From Lepus europaeus (lineage: Eukaryota > Chordata > Mammalia > Lagomorpha > Leporidae): a stretch of DNA of 64,000 nt. Position numbers and translations under genes: made by a program. Below the pieces are notes generated by a model. It was not told the DNA's origin. It was given only the letters and a program-made list of their open reading frames with translations, and did not search any database. Positions 1-10,699 of the stretch are shown here, piece after piece. The number at the start of each line of letters is the position of its first letter. Position 1 is the stretch's first letter. The stretch is taken from positions 92,609,468 through 92,673,467 of the forward strand of contig NC_084838.1 of assembly GCF_033115175.1 (NCBI RefSeq), given 5' to 3'.

Positions 1-453
1 TATTTTTATACTAAATTTAAGACTAAATTTAATATACTAAATATGTATAAATAATTTTATACAAAATTACTAGCATCTTGGAAAAAATAAAGGTGGTAAC
101 ACCAAACTGTAATTTTAGTCATTCTATTTGTCATTCCCCAGCACTAGCAGTTATTAAGAAAAAAAAAAAAGAAAGAAAATGCAAGTTTTCTTAACACAGT
201 GTCCTTGAATATTCAAGTTACTAATTCTCCTAAGTCTCGGCCTGCAAATACACCACCTTTTAATACTCTGGGTGGCAGAAAGGGACATATGTGTGAAACA
301 CTTGTGCCAGACACTGAATTACAGTAATTCATCGCTATCTCAGGGCAAAGTGCTTCTCTAATGGAACTGAGAGCTTGAACTAGCCTCTCTGTTCATGAAA
401 CAAACATCGCTTTGAGAGAATGACGGACGGCTACAGTTTCTCAAAATTGGGTA
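1..453. other. AT-rich sequence, no feature recognised
   Basis: No gene, RNA or repeat family recognised. There is an A-run near 158-172. The last 11 bases (443-453) are the left copy of a target-site duplication for the next feature. Confidence 0.5.
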
Positions 454-507
454 ACTGTCTCTGTCCGTAACTCTGCCTCTCAAGTAAATAAATAAAATCT
501 TAAAAAA
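454..507 (+). mobile_element. CSINE, extreme 5' truncation (tail only)
   Basis: About 54 bp holding only the end of a CSINE (the TAACTCTGCCTCTCAAGTAA part, then AATAAAATCTT and an A-tail). It is flanked by a perfect 11-bp duplication AAAATTGGGTA at 443-453 and 508-518, so it is a true short insertion and not a decayed full copy. Confidence 0.85.
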
Positions 508-518
508 AAAATTGGGTA

Positions 519-1927
519 TACTGGCAGAGGTTTTCTCAGAAATGAAGTGAGTCTACTGTCCCTTTAAGGAAACAACTGCCGCTTACTTGTTGCCAATGAT
601 AAACTGTAAGCTTTTAGGCAAAAATCAGAATTCTGAGAAAAATATCATGATGATATTAATAAGTGTGACTTTCTTTGAAAGCTGTATAAAGAACTATGCC
701 AATATTTGGAAGATGCTACAAGGGCATGTGGTGTGTGCCTAGTATTAAAATTGCTTTGTCTTACAACTGAGTGTGAGGATATTAGCAATACGTTGTGAAG
801 GAGACTGCTTATCTCAGAGTGAACATACTGCGGCTGAAAAAGCTCTGGTTTGATGCTTAAACGACCAAAACCCCCCAACTTTGAAGCTGAAGAAGGTAAC
901 CCTCTCCATTATCACATTCCAAATTGTGGAATCTCTTGAGTGCACAGACCGTCTAGTTGTATTTATCAGACTATTTCTCTTGATGGAGTGCTCCAGGTAA
1001 GGAAGGAAACGCTGCTTGTTTTCATTTGCCTGATTCAAGTGTCTGAGAAACCACTCTCTCTTGTTCTCCCAGGCTGCAATGGAACAACTTTACCAGGGTT
1101 TGGGCATTTTCTTTTCTTTATAAAACATGCTCAGCAAACTGCACCAGTTAACTAGGGTTTGGTAAATTGTTATGTTAACAATTATGACATCTGCAATGTT
1201 TTACAAAGCAACTAATTTAATAAAATCACTATTGTGAGGACTTTTCATGTAACACACTATGGAAAAAAAATCCACTGATAACGACTTCAGATTCTACACC
1301 ACATAACCTTTAGAAACTACCTTTGGTTGAGTTTTTGGTATAAAATCAAACAAGAACATCAACAATTATCTGAAAAGGCTATTACTACGTCTTTGCCTTT
1401 CCCAGGCATTAACTGTGTGAGGCTGGATTTTCTCCAGGTGCTTGTACATACTTCAACCTAGAGAACTGACTGCAACAGACTTGCAGAAGCCAATATGACA
1501 ATACTGCTGTTTCTATTAAACCACACAACAAAAGAGAACACTACCTTTTTTGTTTTCAAAGGTCATTTTTCATTAAGAATATGTTGTTTGTGTTCATATA
1601 TAATGAGTTTACAAATGCCATTTCTAGTGAAGTAACAAAGATTTTTATATTTATTTTGATTTACAATACAGTAAACATACACATATAATCCACAAGTAGC
1701 TCATTCAGGGTCCTCACTAATTTTTGAGGCAGGTAAAGGAGTCTAAGACCAAAGGTTTGCAGACATATGATTTAAAGGACAGAGAATTAAAACTGGTTGA
1801 GCATTCTGCAACTGAAAATCCAAAACCAGAAATGCTCCAGGATACTAAACTCTCTGAGGGGCCATAAAACTCCAGAGGTGGAAAATTTCAAACGTGATCT
1901 CACGCAATCAAAACATAGCCACACTCG
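519..1927. other. unique-looking sequence, no gene called
   Basis: Mostly AT-rich, without long open frames or a recognised repeat. A short frame starting at 853 runs to a donor-like AAG/GTAACC near 895, but there is no supporting acceptor or homology. Confidence 0.4.
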
Positions 1928-2204
1928 GGGCTGGCACTGAGTGTGGCGGGTTAAGCCACCACCTGTGACGCCAGCATCAGCTCTAGTCTCCGCTGCTGTT
2001 TCCAATCTGGCTCCTGCTAAGGCACCTGAGAAAGCAGCAGAAGATGGGTTCCTGCCACCCACCTGGGAGACCGGGATGGAGTTCCAGGCTCCCAGCTTCA
2101 GCCACTGTGGCCATTTGGGGAGTAAACCAGTAGACAGAAGATCTTTCCGTCTCTTCCTTTCTCTGTAACTCTGCCTTTCAAATAAATAAGTAAATCTTTT
2201 TTAA
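1928..2204 (+). mobile_element. CSINE, old copy, near full length
   Basis: Head GGGGCTGGCACTGAGTGTGG at its start, then the CACCTGGGAGACC block, GGGGAGTAAACCAGTAGA, a CT-rich stretch and an AAATAAATAAGTAAATCTTTT tail region. The divergence points to an older subfamily. Confidence 0.9.
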
Positions 2205-2205
2205 A

Positions 2206-2969
2206 CCCTTAAAGACATAGCCATACTAAAAATATGCTATGAAGTTATCTTCAGGCTATGTGTATAAGGTAAATACAAAACATAAATGAATTCTGTGTTT
2301 AGACCCGAGTCCCATTCCCGACATATCTTATCTCAGATATGCAAATATTCCAAAATTTTAAAAAATCAAAAATCCCAAGCATTACAAACAAGGGATACTC
2401 AACCTGTATCAGATACTGCAATCCAAGAAGAAAAGCAAGTACATAGAATCATTAATGGAAAAAAACTTTCTAAGGAAAATTACACAAAAGCTGAAAATGA
2501 ACACAAAATCAAATCAGAACTAACCTCATTCTACGCAACATAGAAGATTCTTAGATGAAAGTAATTTTGCATGTATTCTAGAAACATGTACTATGCTGAT
2601 CAGGTAAGCACAAACATACCCATTAATAGTTTGATAGACACTATATTTGACAGCAGTACACAACATGCAAAGAAACACCCAATAACAAACCCAAGACCAG
2701 ACGATTAAAATAGCAGCCATCACCCACAGGAGGAGGCGGTCCAAGGTTCTGTCAGAAGCGACAGACAGGGATATTTCAGCACTTCTTCAGCAACAGGGGC
2801 GCCCACTGCAGGGTCTAAACTGTTCTATTTAAAACTGCCTCACAGGTGGCCAAGGCAGGCCAGTGACGCTAAGCTCTCAGTCCCACAGGAGCAAATGGAT
2901 GACAATGGAATGAACCTGTTTGCAGCCCAGTGTATCCTTTGGAAGACCAAGGAGAAGCAGCAGCAGCCG
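2206..2969. other. unique-looking sequence, no gene called
   Basis: AT-rich to about 2700, then more balanced. A 26-codon frame at 2894-2971 is too short to call. No repeat recognised. Confidence 0.4.
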
Positions 2970-3165
2970 TGACAGGTACTGTGTGTTAGACTCATCTAAC
3001 ACTCTAGATCACCTTAAGGATATACACCATTATTATCCCATTTTCGGAGTTGAGAAAATTGAAGCACAAAGAGGATAAATACATCACCTAAAACAAAGGC
3101 AGGATTCAAACTCACTCTGGCTCTAAGGCCCAACCCTTGGTTACCACACTACAGTACACAGACAA
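2970..3165 (-). mobile_element. MIR SINE remnant
   Basis: Matches the reverse complement of the mammalian MIR core as I know it: ATTATTATCCCATTTTCGGA, then GTTGAGAAAATTGAAGCACA and AGAGGATAAATACATCACC, then GGATTCAAACTCACTCTGGC. An ancient tRNA-derived SINE shared by all mammals. Confidence 0.85.
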
Positions 3166-3545
3166 GTACCACACATCACACATCTTGGACCTCCTCTTCC
3201 CTCTGCTAATGGAGGTAAACCTATTCTTACATGGCAGTTCAGCTCAGCTAGATTTCTCTAAAGAGAACAAATGACTCAAGCCAGTTGGAACAGCTTCTCC
3301 AAACCGCTACCACCAAAGTTTTCATCGCATTAATACACTCAGCTGTTTCTGCAATGTTCACCAGATACCATAGTAGTTTCAAGTCTTCCCCTTCATTTCT
3401 GAGTTCAGAGCGCATCGGGGATGGCTCTATTGCAGACAGAATTTTGAGGGCGTTAAAAATGAACCTATAACTTCACCGTGCAATCTGCCTCTCGAGAAAT
3501 GAAACGGGAAACTGAACAAGTCATATAAAAACTCTGGCACCCCCT
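3166..3545. other. unique-looking sequence, no gene called
   Basis: Nothing recognised. A 61-codon open frame (3285-3470, plus) has no family signature. Confidence 0.4.
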
Positions 3546-3733
3546 GGGAAGGCAGTGATGACGGCTCAAGTGGCTAGATTTCTTCCACTCAAGTGCAAGA
3601 CCTGGACGGAGCTGCCAGTTCCAGGTTTCAGTACTGCCTGGCCATAGCTGTTAACCGGCATTTGAGTGAACCAGTGGACGAGAACTGTCTCCCAAAATAC
3701 ATCGGTAAAAACTTCAAGTAAATAAAAGAAAAC
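3546..3733 (+). mobile_element. CSINE, degenerate, 5' truncated
   Basis: Aligns by eye to the SINE 3' half: a GGAAGGCAGTGATGACGGCT stretch, ACCTGGACGGAGCTGCCAGT, GCATTTGAGTGAACCAGTGG, then an A-rich tail with AAGTAAATAAAAG. Heavily diverged. Confidence 0.7.
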
Positions 3734-4229
3734 AAAAAACAAAAACCTCTGCCTTTAGGGTGACAAATAAGGTGTGGATAAGCCAGCACTATCTGACAGT
3801 CACTCTACATAGAAAATGCTTAAGGGTGGATCTTCCAGGGTTCTGTGTAGTTTCAACATTTGGCACATGTTTTTAAAATAGGTACCATGTAAAGCACCTA
3901 AAATAAATCACTAGTTTGGCTTACAGAACTGAAAACATTCCACAACACAATCACAAAAATAACTTTCTGCGTTTTCAGAGAGGGAGGGAGGGAGGGAGGG
4001 AGAGAGCGAGAGCGAGAGCGAGAGAATTTCTAAGAATAATTCCGAGGTTAACAAAGAAAGTACTGATGGTTTACAATAAGAAAAACTGAAAACGGGCGAT
4101 CAAAAAGACGACTGAGGTCGCTTCTAAGTACGAATTGTCGTGCACTGGAATTAAACGCCCCTACAATTTTGAACTCTTGCAGAACAAAAAAAAAAAAAAA
4201 AGGAGGGGGGGGAGGAATAAATCAAAAGC
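3734..4229. other. flank of CpG island with purine simple repeat
   Basis: Holds a GGGA/GAGAGC purine array at about 3978-4024 and an A-run followed by a G-run at about 4187-4212. Otherwise unrecognised sequence leading into the CpG island. Confidence 0.6.
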
Positions 4230-5560
4230 ATGCATGCACACAGAATTAGTGCCGTATTGCAAAAGGGAATGTCCGCGTCAGGTCCCGGAGCCAGCCGCGT
4301 TAACGGGCAGTGGGCTCAGCTGTCCAGACGCACAGGGACTGCTCCCAGCACCTCCCCGGGACGAGGAACCCACCCGACGCAGACAGTCCCGGGGGGTCCC
4401 CAGCAGGGGAGCCTCTGCGTTCGGGTTCCACCGCAGCTGCGAACCCGCAACCCCGGCTGGCGGCTGCGGCCAGACTCTGCACTGTCACCCAGGGCCGTGC
4501 GACTGGGGCTCCCGAGCCGGCGACAGAGGCGCCCACCGCGCCCGCCCCGCGGAGCCCCGCGTCTCGCCGGCCGGGGGGACCGGGCAGGGCCAGCGCCTCA
4601 GGCCCCGCGCTGGGGCCGCCCCGCCGAGGGAAAACTCGCGTTACACACAACCTGTCAGGTGAGGGCGGCGGCCGGGGGCGCTCACCGGCTCCGGGTCGGG
4701 GCGCTGGCTGGGGGGCCGCGCCGAGCCGCGGCACCGGGCTGGGCGCCGGACGCTGGGCGGCTGCTCGCTGAGCGCACGGCGGATCTGTCGCCGCCCGGTG
4801 TGTTCACACAAACCCCGGTGGCCGGCGAGGCGAGGCGGCGGCGGAGGCGGCACCTGCCCGCATCCCGGGCAATGTCAGCGCGGCGCCCATCCCACCTCAC
4901 GCCTCGGCCGGCCGACTCTGAGGCGCGGGTGCGGCAACGGCCAACGCGGCGCCCATCCCACCTCACGCCTCGGCCGGCCGACTCTGAGGCGCGGGCGCGG
5001 CAACGGCCAACGGCTGCGGCGCGCGCAGGCGGGGTCGCCGCGGGAGAACTGGCAGCGCGCGCAGCTCCCCCCACCCCGTGCCCGGCGTCTTGCAGCCGCG
5101 CATGCGCGCGGGCACCGCCCAGCCCAACCGCCGGAACCTAACTGGACGGCGCTGCGGCTCCCCACGTTCTTGCCCTCACCTCTCTGGGCGCCCAACAAGG
5201 GCTTCGCCCCACTCCCCGCCTTTTCCCAGAACGAGGCCGGGGCCCACCCGGCCACCCCCAGTCATCAGGGCAGAAATCACTCTCCCACCACGTGATGCAT
5301 CCAACCTGGGGTGGGGTCGCTGGGTGGGGGGAGTGGGGGCCTCGTCGCTCCCTGCGGCCCGCCTGGTCTCCCCCCAAGGCCCCAGGAGACCCCGGAGAGG
5401 CTGGACGGGACCTGGCATGAGCACTGCCCAGCGCCTTGGAGAAGCAGGCAGTGGCACCGTGTGGCCCAGCCTCATTTTGGGGTGTCGGGTGCTCTACTGC
5501 TGGCTGATCTGTTCTCTGTGTGCCCACGTGGACCACAAAGACGGCCCTGCGGCGCTGGCC
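4230..5560. promoter_or_regulatory. CpG island, probable (possibly bidirectional) promoter
   Basis: The only long GC-rich, CG-dense block in the window, with sharp drops into AT-rich DNA on both sides. Such unmethylated islands usually mark promoters of broadly expressed genes. A strong donor-like CAG/GTGAGG on the plus strand ends a possible exon at 4658. On the minus strand, GAGCCG/GTGAGC ends a possible exon at 4686, only 28 bp away. Open frames overlap in several frames on both strands (for example plus 4230-5141 and minus 4875-5255), as expected from high GC alone, and none resembles a known protein. I infer non-coding or barely coding first exons of one or two genes lying outside the window. 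I do not recognise which gene. Confidence 0.75.
4879..5010. repeat. 66-bp tandem duplication inside the CpG island
   Basis: Copies at 4879-4944 and 4945-5010 differ at one visible position (T at 4930, C at 4996). The unit starts CGCGGCGCCCATCCCACCTC and ends GCAACGGCCAA. The length is a multiple of three, so open frames through it repeat a 22-residue block, but no frame is known to be translated. Confidence 0.95.
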
Positions 5561-6063
5561 ACTGCCCCCCGCACGGGGAATGGCTCCTGGGCAGCCAGAG
5601 CCATGTGCCAGGGAACAGGGGGAATGAGTGACAGCGACTTCGTTTGGCTTTTGTGCTGCTGTCTATGGTGGCCAGGGGCCGGGGGCGGGGGGCGGTGGGA
5701 GTCGCCAGCTACAGGAGTTCAGCGGAGAGCCGCGAGGTTTTTTCATGTTTTCTTGCCATTTGGCTTAAACAGAATTAAAGCAGGTTCACAGTGCAGTGCA
5801 GCGTGCCCCCTGCAGATGCAAGAGAGACTGCCGTTTTGTAAATCCACGGTTTCCCGCGTCCTGAGCACCCACAGGTAGGTTACGGTATTTAATTTTCAAA
5901 CAACGGCCGACCCCGAGCTACACAATCTGAAAAGGCAGTATCTGAGAACACCTAATTGAGAATATTGAACATTGTCCAAAAACTGAATATATGTGATCTA
6001 CATGAGAAATGTTTAAAGAACTGTTCCTAAACGAATCAGCCCACAATAAGCATTATGTGTGTT
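5561..6063. other. 3' shoulder of the CpG island, no gene called
   Basis: GC content falls off. A plus-strand open frame from 5078 runs to 5878 and ends close to a donor-like CAG/GTAGGT at about 5874, but its protein is not recognised and its composition looks like chance. Confidence 0.4.
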
Positions 6064-6353
6064 GGGGACTGGCACTGTGGCACAGCAGATTAAAGCCCCA
6101 GCCTGCAGCCCAGTTGGTCCACTTTCAATCCAGCCCCTGCTAATGGCCTGGGAAAACAGTGGAAGATGGCCCAAGTGCTTGGGCCCCTGCACCCATGTGT
6201 GACCTGGAAGAAGCTCCTGGCTTCTGATCAGCCTAGCTCCGGCTGCTGCAGTCATTTGGGAAGTGAACCAGTAGATGGAAGACCTCTCTCTGTCTCTACC
6301 TCTCTTTCTGTAATTCTGTCTTCTCAAATAAATAAAATCTTAAAAAAAAAAAA
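6064..6353 (+). mobile_element. CSINE, full length
   Basis: Head GGGGACTGGCACTGTGGCAC, middle GGAAGATGGCCCAAGTGCTT, tail CTCAAATAAATAAAATCTTA plus A-run. A weak duplication of ATTATGTGTG-like sequence flanks it. Confidence 0.95.
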
Positions 6354-7019
6354 ATCATGTGTGAGTGTGTGTAGGATCTGAATTCTTCAGCAAAGCATTG
6401 TTAATGTGGTTTAACAGCTAAGACTCAGGCCCAGACTACCACACACAGCTAGGTAAATAGCAGACTTAGGTAGCTTTGAAATGATTGTAAATGCATAGTT
6501 TGCTATGTGAGGGACATACCTTTTGCTGTGGCAAGAGTTAGGAGGACTCACCCTCCCCTGGACAATGTGACTTCACAGCTTCTGGGACACCACGTGTGAG
6601 AACGTGGCAGGAACAGTCTCTCCCAATGGGAATGGTACAGTACCGCTTCTCAGGTCCTACATGTGAGCTACTGACCACACCTACTGGAGTTCAAAATGCA
6701 TGTAAATGCAAGAGTTTGGCACATGAGGGCTCAGGTGGTGTCAGCCCACACCCTGTCACCTGCTTTTCCAAGCACCACTGGGCTCGGAATTCATCTAAAC
6801 CTTGCTAGCAACACCCCCATCCAAAAGCGTCAAGGGACCTCCATGAATCTCCTCTGTGTTGGATGACACGTCTCCCTAGAACAATTCATGCGACTTTATC
6901 TTCCACAAAGGCCTCCTTCTGTCCTAATTGAGCTATTACTCATTGGCATGTACTCACTATGTGAATTTTCTATCAAATATATGCCCCATAAGCTCTGTGA
7001 TTAGTCTCCTGTTCTTTCT
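6354..7019. other. unique-looking sequence, no gene called
   Basis: No repeat or gene recognised. Confidence 0.4.
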
Positions 7020-7085
7020 AAAAAAAAAAAAAATAAGGCAGAGTTACAGACAGAGAGGGGGAGAAACAGAGAAAGAGATCTTCAA
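7020..7085 (-). mobile_element. CSINE 3' fragment
   Basis: T-less A-run, then AAGGCAGAGTTACAGACAGA, a purine stretch and AGATCTTCAATCCA: the tail-proximal end of a minus-strand copy, the rest missing. Confidence 0.75.
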
Positions 7086-7149
7086 TCCACATCTTTGACC
7101 GTGCTTCAATCATGCCTGTCCAAGAAGGTGTCATAAAATCACAAAGGAC

Positions 7150-7462
7150 TTCGGTGGGCATTTAACCTACTGGTTATGGCACTGATAAAGACAGCCCCAA
7201 CCCTCACCAGAGTGCCTGGGTTTGAGATGAGGCTCTGCTGTGATCCCAGCTTCCTGCTAATGTTCAGTCAAGGAGACAGCAGGTGATGGCTTAAGTATTC
7301 GGGTCTTGGCCACCCACATGGGAGACCCAAGTGGCATTTCAGCTCCCGTCTCTGGTCCTACCCCAGGCCCAGGTCTTGGAGCATTTGTGGAATGAACCAG
7401 CAGATGGGAGCTCTCTCCCTCACTCTCTAGATATTTCTCTCTCGTAAGTTTTTTTTTTTTTA
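7150..7462 (+). mobile_element. CSINE, old copy
   Basis: Diverged head (GTGGGCATTTAACCTACTGG), a B-box-like TGGGTTTGAGATGAGG, CACATGGGAGACCCAAGTGG, GGAATGAACCAGCAGATGGG, then CT-rich and T-run end. Confidence 0.8.
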
Positions 7463-7735
7463 AGAGAAGATATGATCTTTCTTGCAGAAGGATAATAGGA
7501 AAACGGAGTGTCAGTTTGAGTTGATTTTTCCCTCTATAAAACTTTATTCTTTGATTCTAGATTTCAGGACAATCATCAATCAAATCAATGAAAGGGCTTA
7601 TTTATTCTCTATATCATTTCCTTTGGGGTGAAATCCAGACTTTAAAGAGTGCATAGCCATGATTCGCTGGGTGGCAGACAAATTACTGCACTGCTATGTC
7701 AATGTAACTTGCTGGAAATACAACCCCTGGAACTT

Positions 7736-8440
7736 TCTTTTTTTAATATTTATTTATTCACTTGAAAGACAGAGTTACAGGGGGTAGGGGGAGAGAGAGA
7801 GAGAGAAAGAGAGATCTTCCATCTGCCGGCGCCGTGGCTCAACAGGCTAATCCTCCGCCTTGCGGCGCCGGCACACCGGGTTCTAGTCCCGGTCGGGGCA
7901 CCGATCCTGTCCCGGTTGCCCCTCTTCCAGGCCAGCTCTCTGCTGTGGCCAGGGAGTGCAGTGGAGGATGGCCCAAGTGTTTGGGCTCTGCACCCCATGG
8001 GAGACCAGGAGAAGCACCTGGCTCCTGCCATCGGAACAGCGCGGTGCGCCGGCCGCAGCGCGCTACCGCGGCGGCCATTAGAGGGTGAACCAACGGCAAA
8101 GGAAGACCTTTCTCTCTGTCTCTCTCTCTCTCACTGTCCACTCTGCCTGTCAAAAATAAAAAAAAAAAAAAAAAAAGAGAGATCTTCCATCCACTGGTTC
8201 ACTCCCCCAAACAGGCCCCAACTATCAGGGCTGGACCAGGCTAAAGCCAGGAGCCAAGAGGTTCATCTAAGTCTCCCACATGGGTGCAGGGGCCCAAGCA
8301 CTTAGGCCATCTTCCGCTACTTTCCCAGGCCATAGCAGAGAGCTGGACTGGAAGTGGAGCAGCAGGTACTTGAACTGGTGTCCATATGGGATGGCGGCAC
8401 TGCAGGTGGCCGCTTTACCTGATATGCCCCCCTGGGGCCC
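7736..8440 (-). mobile_element. CSINE, full length, split by a younger SINE
   Basis: Pieces 7736-7823 (tail side) and 8174-8440 (head side) join into one minus-strand copy once the nested plus-strand SINE at 7824-8173 is removed. The head ends near CCTGATATGCC. Confidence 0.95.
7824..8173 (+). mobile_element. young CSINE with intact A and B boxes, nested
   Basis: Begins TGCCGGCGCCGTGGCTCAAC (A-box region) and has a B box GGTTCTAGTCC at 7879-7889, the pol III internal promoter of a tRNA-derived SINE. It ends in CTGTCAAAAATAAAA and a long A-tail. Flanked by a perfect 18-bp duplication AAAGAGAGATCTTCCATC (7806-7823 and 8174-8191) lying inside the older SINE. Confidence 0.97.
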
Positions 8441-8639
8441 TCTGATTTGTAGTTGATCAAACAGAAACATAAAAACAACCTGGATATGCTGTTTATTATT
8501 GCTTGCAGGACTGGGCTCTTGTGGAATTTGACAGTACCTACAGGTAAAAAAAAATGTTAGTATTCAGTTAAATTATAAATGTCTGCCAGAAAAGGAGAAC
8601 TGCTTAGTGTATAGCAGGGGGCAGAGCTCCAGAATTTTG

Positions 8640-8990
8640 GGGACTACAGATGTCATGAAAGTACTGAAGAGGGAAAATGTCTTGGTTTTCCCTATACCAT
8701 AAAGGAACAGGATTTATAAATGAAAGAATTCCAACCACAGGTTGAGCCAACATAGCACACTGTAGGGTGTCCATGGTTTCCACAGGTGACCATGGGGCGG
8801 CCTGGGAGCTGCACTCACTGCCACTGGCCAGCATCTGCAGAGAGGATAGAGTGTATCACATACAGATCCCTATGTGGGGAAGGGTCAAGCTTCAAAATTC
8901 AAAATATGGACTCAATTCAGCCCTTACCACATTTGCACAGCCAGAAAGTTGAAACATCCACCCATCATAGCTCAGGTACGATCTGTGCAC
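8640..8990. mobile_element. Tigger-type (pogo/Tc1) DNA transposon remnant
   Basis: GGCCTGGGAGCTGCACTCAC, the CAGCATCTGCAGAGAGGATA block, CAAAATTCAAAATATGGACT and the end GGTACGATCTGT follow the order of the mammalian Tigger 3' region as I remember it. A fossil with no usable open frame. Confidence 0.75.
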
Positions 8991-9230
8991 CAAAAGTAAG
9001 AATAGCTGTCTTTCGATGGTAGAGAAATGGCTTTTGCTTTCTCCTTTTAGCTTCCTTAGTTTTGTAAGTTGTTATAAGGAACACAAGGTCACTGTTCTAA
9101 TTAGGAGTGAAGCCATTGTAAAAGATTAAAAAAAAAAAAATCCCATGACTTGAGTCCAGTCCAGCTCACCTGGCTGATTCATTTTCCAGTCTCCTTGTAA
9201 CAAACAGAATATTTCCAGCCACTCCATTTT

Positions 9231-9580
9231 TGAGGATTTCTTTTTATTATTATTTTTTTGACAGGCAGAGTGGATAGTGAGAGAGAAAGAGAGACAGAGA
9301 GAAAGGTCTTCCTTTTTGCCATTGGTTCACCCTCCAATGGCCACTGCGGCCTGCGCATCACGCTGATCCGAAGCCAGGAGCCAGGTGCTTCTCCTGGTCT
9401 CCCATGCGGGTGCAGGGCCCAAGGACTTGGGCCATCCTCCACTGCCTTCCCGGGCCATAGCAGAGAGCTGGCCTGGAAGAGGGGCAACCGGGATAAAATC
9501 TGGCGCCCCAACCGGGACTAGAACCCGGGGTGCCGGCGCCGCTAGGCAGAGGATTAGCCTGTTAAGCCACGGCGCCGGCC
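9231..9580 (-). mobile_element. young CSINE, full length
   Basis: Perfect 17-bp duplication TCCAGCCACTCCATTTT at 9214-9230 and 9581-9597. Contains the reversed B box GGACTAGAACC and head GCCACGGCGCCGGCC. Ten extra bases (TGAGGATTTC) sit between the duplication and the T-run, a possible short 3' extension. Confidence 0.97.
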
Positions 9581-9613
9581 TCCAGCCACTCCATTTTAAG
9601 AGAGATCTGTCAG

Positions 9614-9877
9614 GGGCCGGCGCTGTAGCGCAATGGATTAAAGTCCAGGTCTGCAACGCTGGCATCCCGTATAGGTGCTGGTTCAAACCCTGGCTGCTCC
9701 ACTTCCGATCCAGCTCTCTGCTATAGCCTGGGAAAGCAGCAGAAGATGACCCAAGTCCTTGGGCCCCTGCACCCGCATGGGAGACCAGGAAGAAGCTACT
9801 GGCTCCTGGCTCCTGGCTTGGGATCAGCATAGCTCTGGCCATTGCGGCCAGTTGGGAAGTGAACCAGTGGATGGGAG

Positions 9878-9917
<40 letters not shown>

Positions 9918-9973
9918 CTGCCTCTATATAACTCTGCCTTTCAACTAAATAAATTAATCTTTAACGGGAGAGA

Positions 9974-10011
<38 letters not shown>
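9614..10011 (+). mobile_element. CSINE with (CT)n body and (GA)n tail expansion
   Basis: Head GGGGCCGGCGCTGTAGCGCA. Flanked by GAGAGATCTGTCAG at 9600-9613 and 10012-10025. Instead of an A-tail, the end after AATCTTTAACG is a long GA array. Confidence 0.95.

Positions 10012-10017
<6 letters not shown>
9883..10017. repeat. (CT)n followed by (GA)n microsatellites
   Basis: CT dinucleotides at about 9883-9914 and GA dinucleotides at about 9964-10017, complementary to each other and about 50 bp apart inside one SINE. Confidence 0.95.
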
Positions 10018-10021
<4 letters not shown>

Positions 10022-10025
10022 TCAG

Positions 10026-10699
10026 AGAGCATGGCTTGCTGATGACCCTGGCACAAATTCCTGAATAGCGATGTCTCACAGATGGTTAACACGGTTAGCC
10101 ACGACATTTGGCTTTTCAGTAGATGCATCCCAACTTTATCCTTTTCTGGAAAACTAATCATTGCTGGCTAAACTCATGAATGGCTGCCTTCCACCCTTCA
10201 TAATAATGTTATTCAGCAGGTGTGTGCTTATATAGCAAATGAAATGTTCTAGTCTTCCACGAGTATCTCCAGACGTTATTGGGGTGTTTTGTTTTTAGCA
10301 GTGATATGCTTTCTCCAAGCAGAAGTTGGTTCTGTGAGCACAGACCTGAAGCAAAGAGGATCCAAGTCATTCCAAACCCACGCTCTGGGGAATGTTGGAT
10401 GGCACTCCCCCAGTGGCACTAAGGCACATGGCTCTCTGAGGGTTGCCACTCCTGATGGATAGAATTACTCCACCTGCGACTGCACTAGACTGGTTCACTG
10501 AAAACAAGCCAACCCCAAGTAAGCCCTGGTCTGCGATGACTGTCATCTTCTGTGGTGTAAACAGCTCCCACAATGGCCTGTTTCAGGCTACCCACAGAAT
10601 TCAACAAGGGCTCACAAAATCCTGAATATTTGTCAGTTCCCGAGAACCTGTATCAGTGACTACAGCACAACTCATGGATTCTTACACGTGTGCTCCTCA
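10026..10699. other. unique-looking sequence, no gene called
   Basis: No repeat family, long frame or motif recognised. Confidence 0.4.

Noticed and set aside
853..930. Short frame with donor-like AAG/GTAACC near 895
   Set aside because: 26 codons, no acceptor or homology seen.
4230..5141. 303-codon plus frame and overlapping frames in the CpG island
   Set aside because: Several frames on both strands stay open together because stop codons are rare at high GC. The peptides are Arg/Pro/Ala-rich with no domain, and a 22-residue repeat comes only from the 66-bp duplication.
5078..5878. 266-codon plus frame
   Set aside because: No recognised family; it spans a composition change and looks like chance readthrough.
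7879..7889. tRNA genes at SINE heads with A and B boxes
   Set aside because: The heads are tRNA-derived, but no complete cloverleaf was identified, and they are fused to the SINE body.
9327..9842. 171-codon minus frame
   Set aside because: Runs through two SINE copies; its repeated peptide words recur at every SINE in the window.
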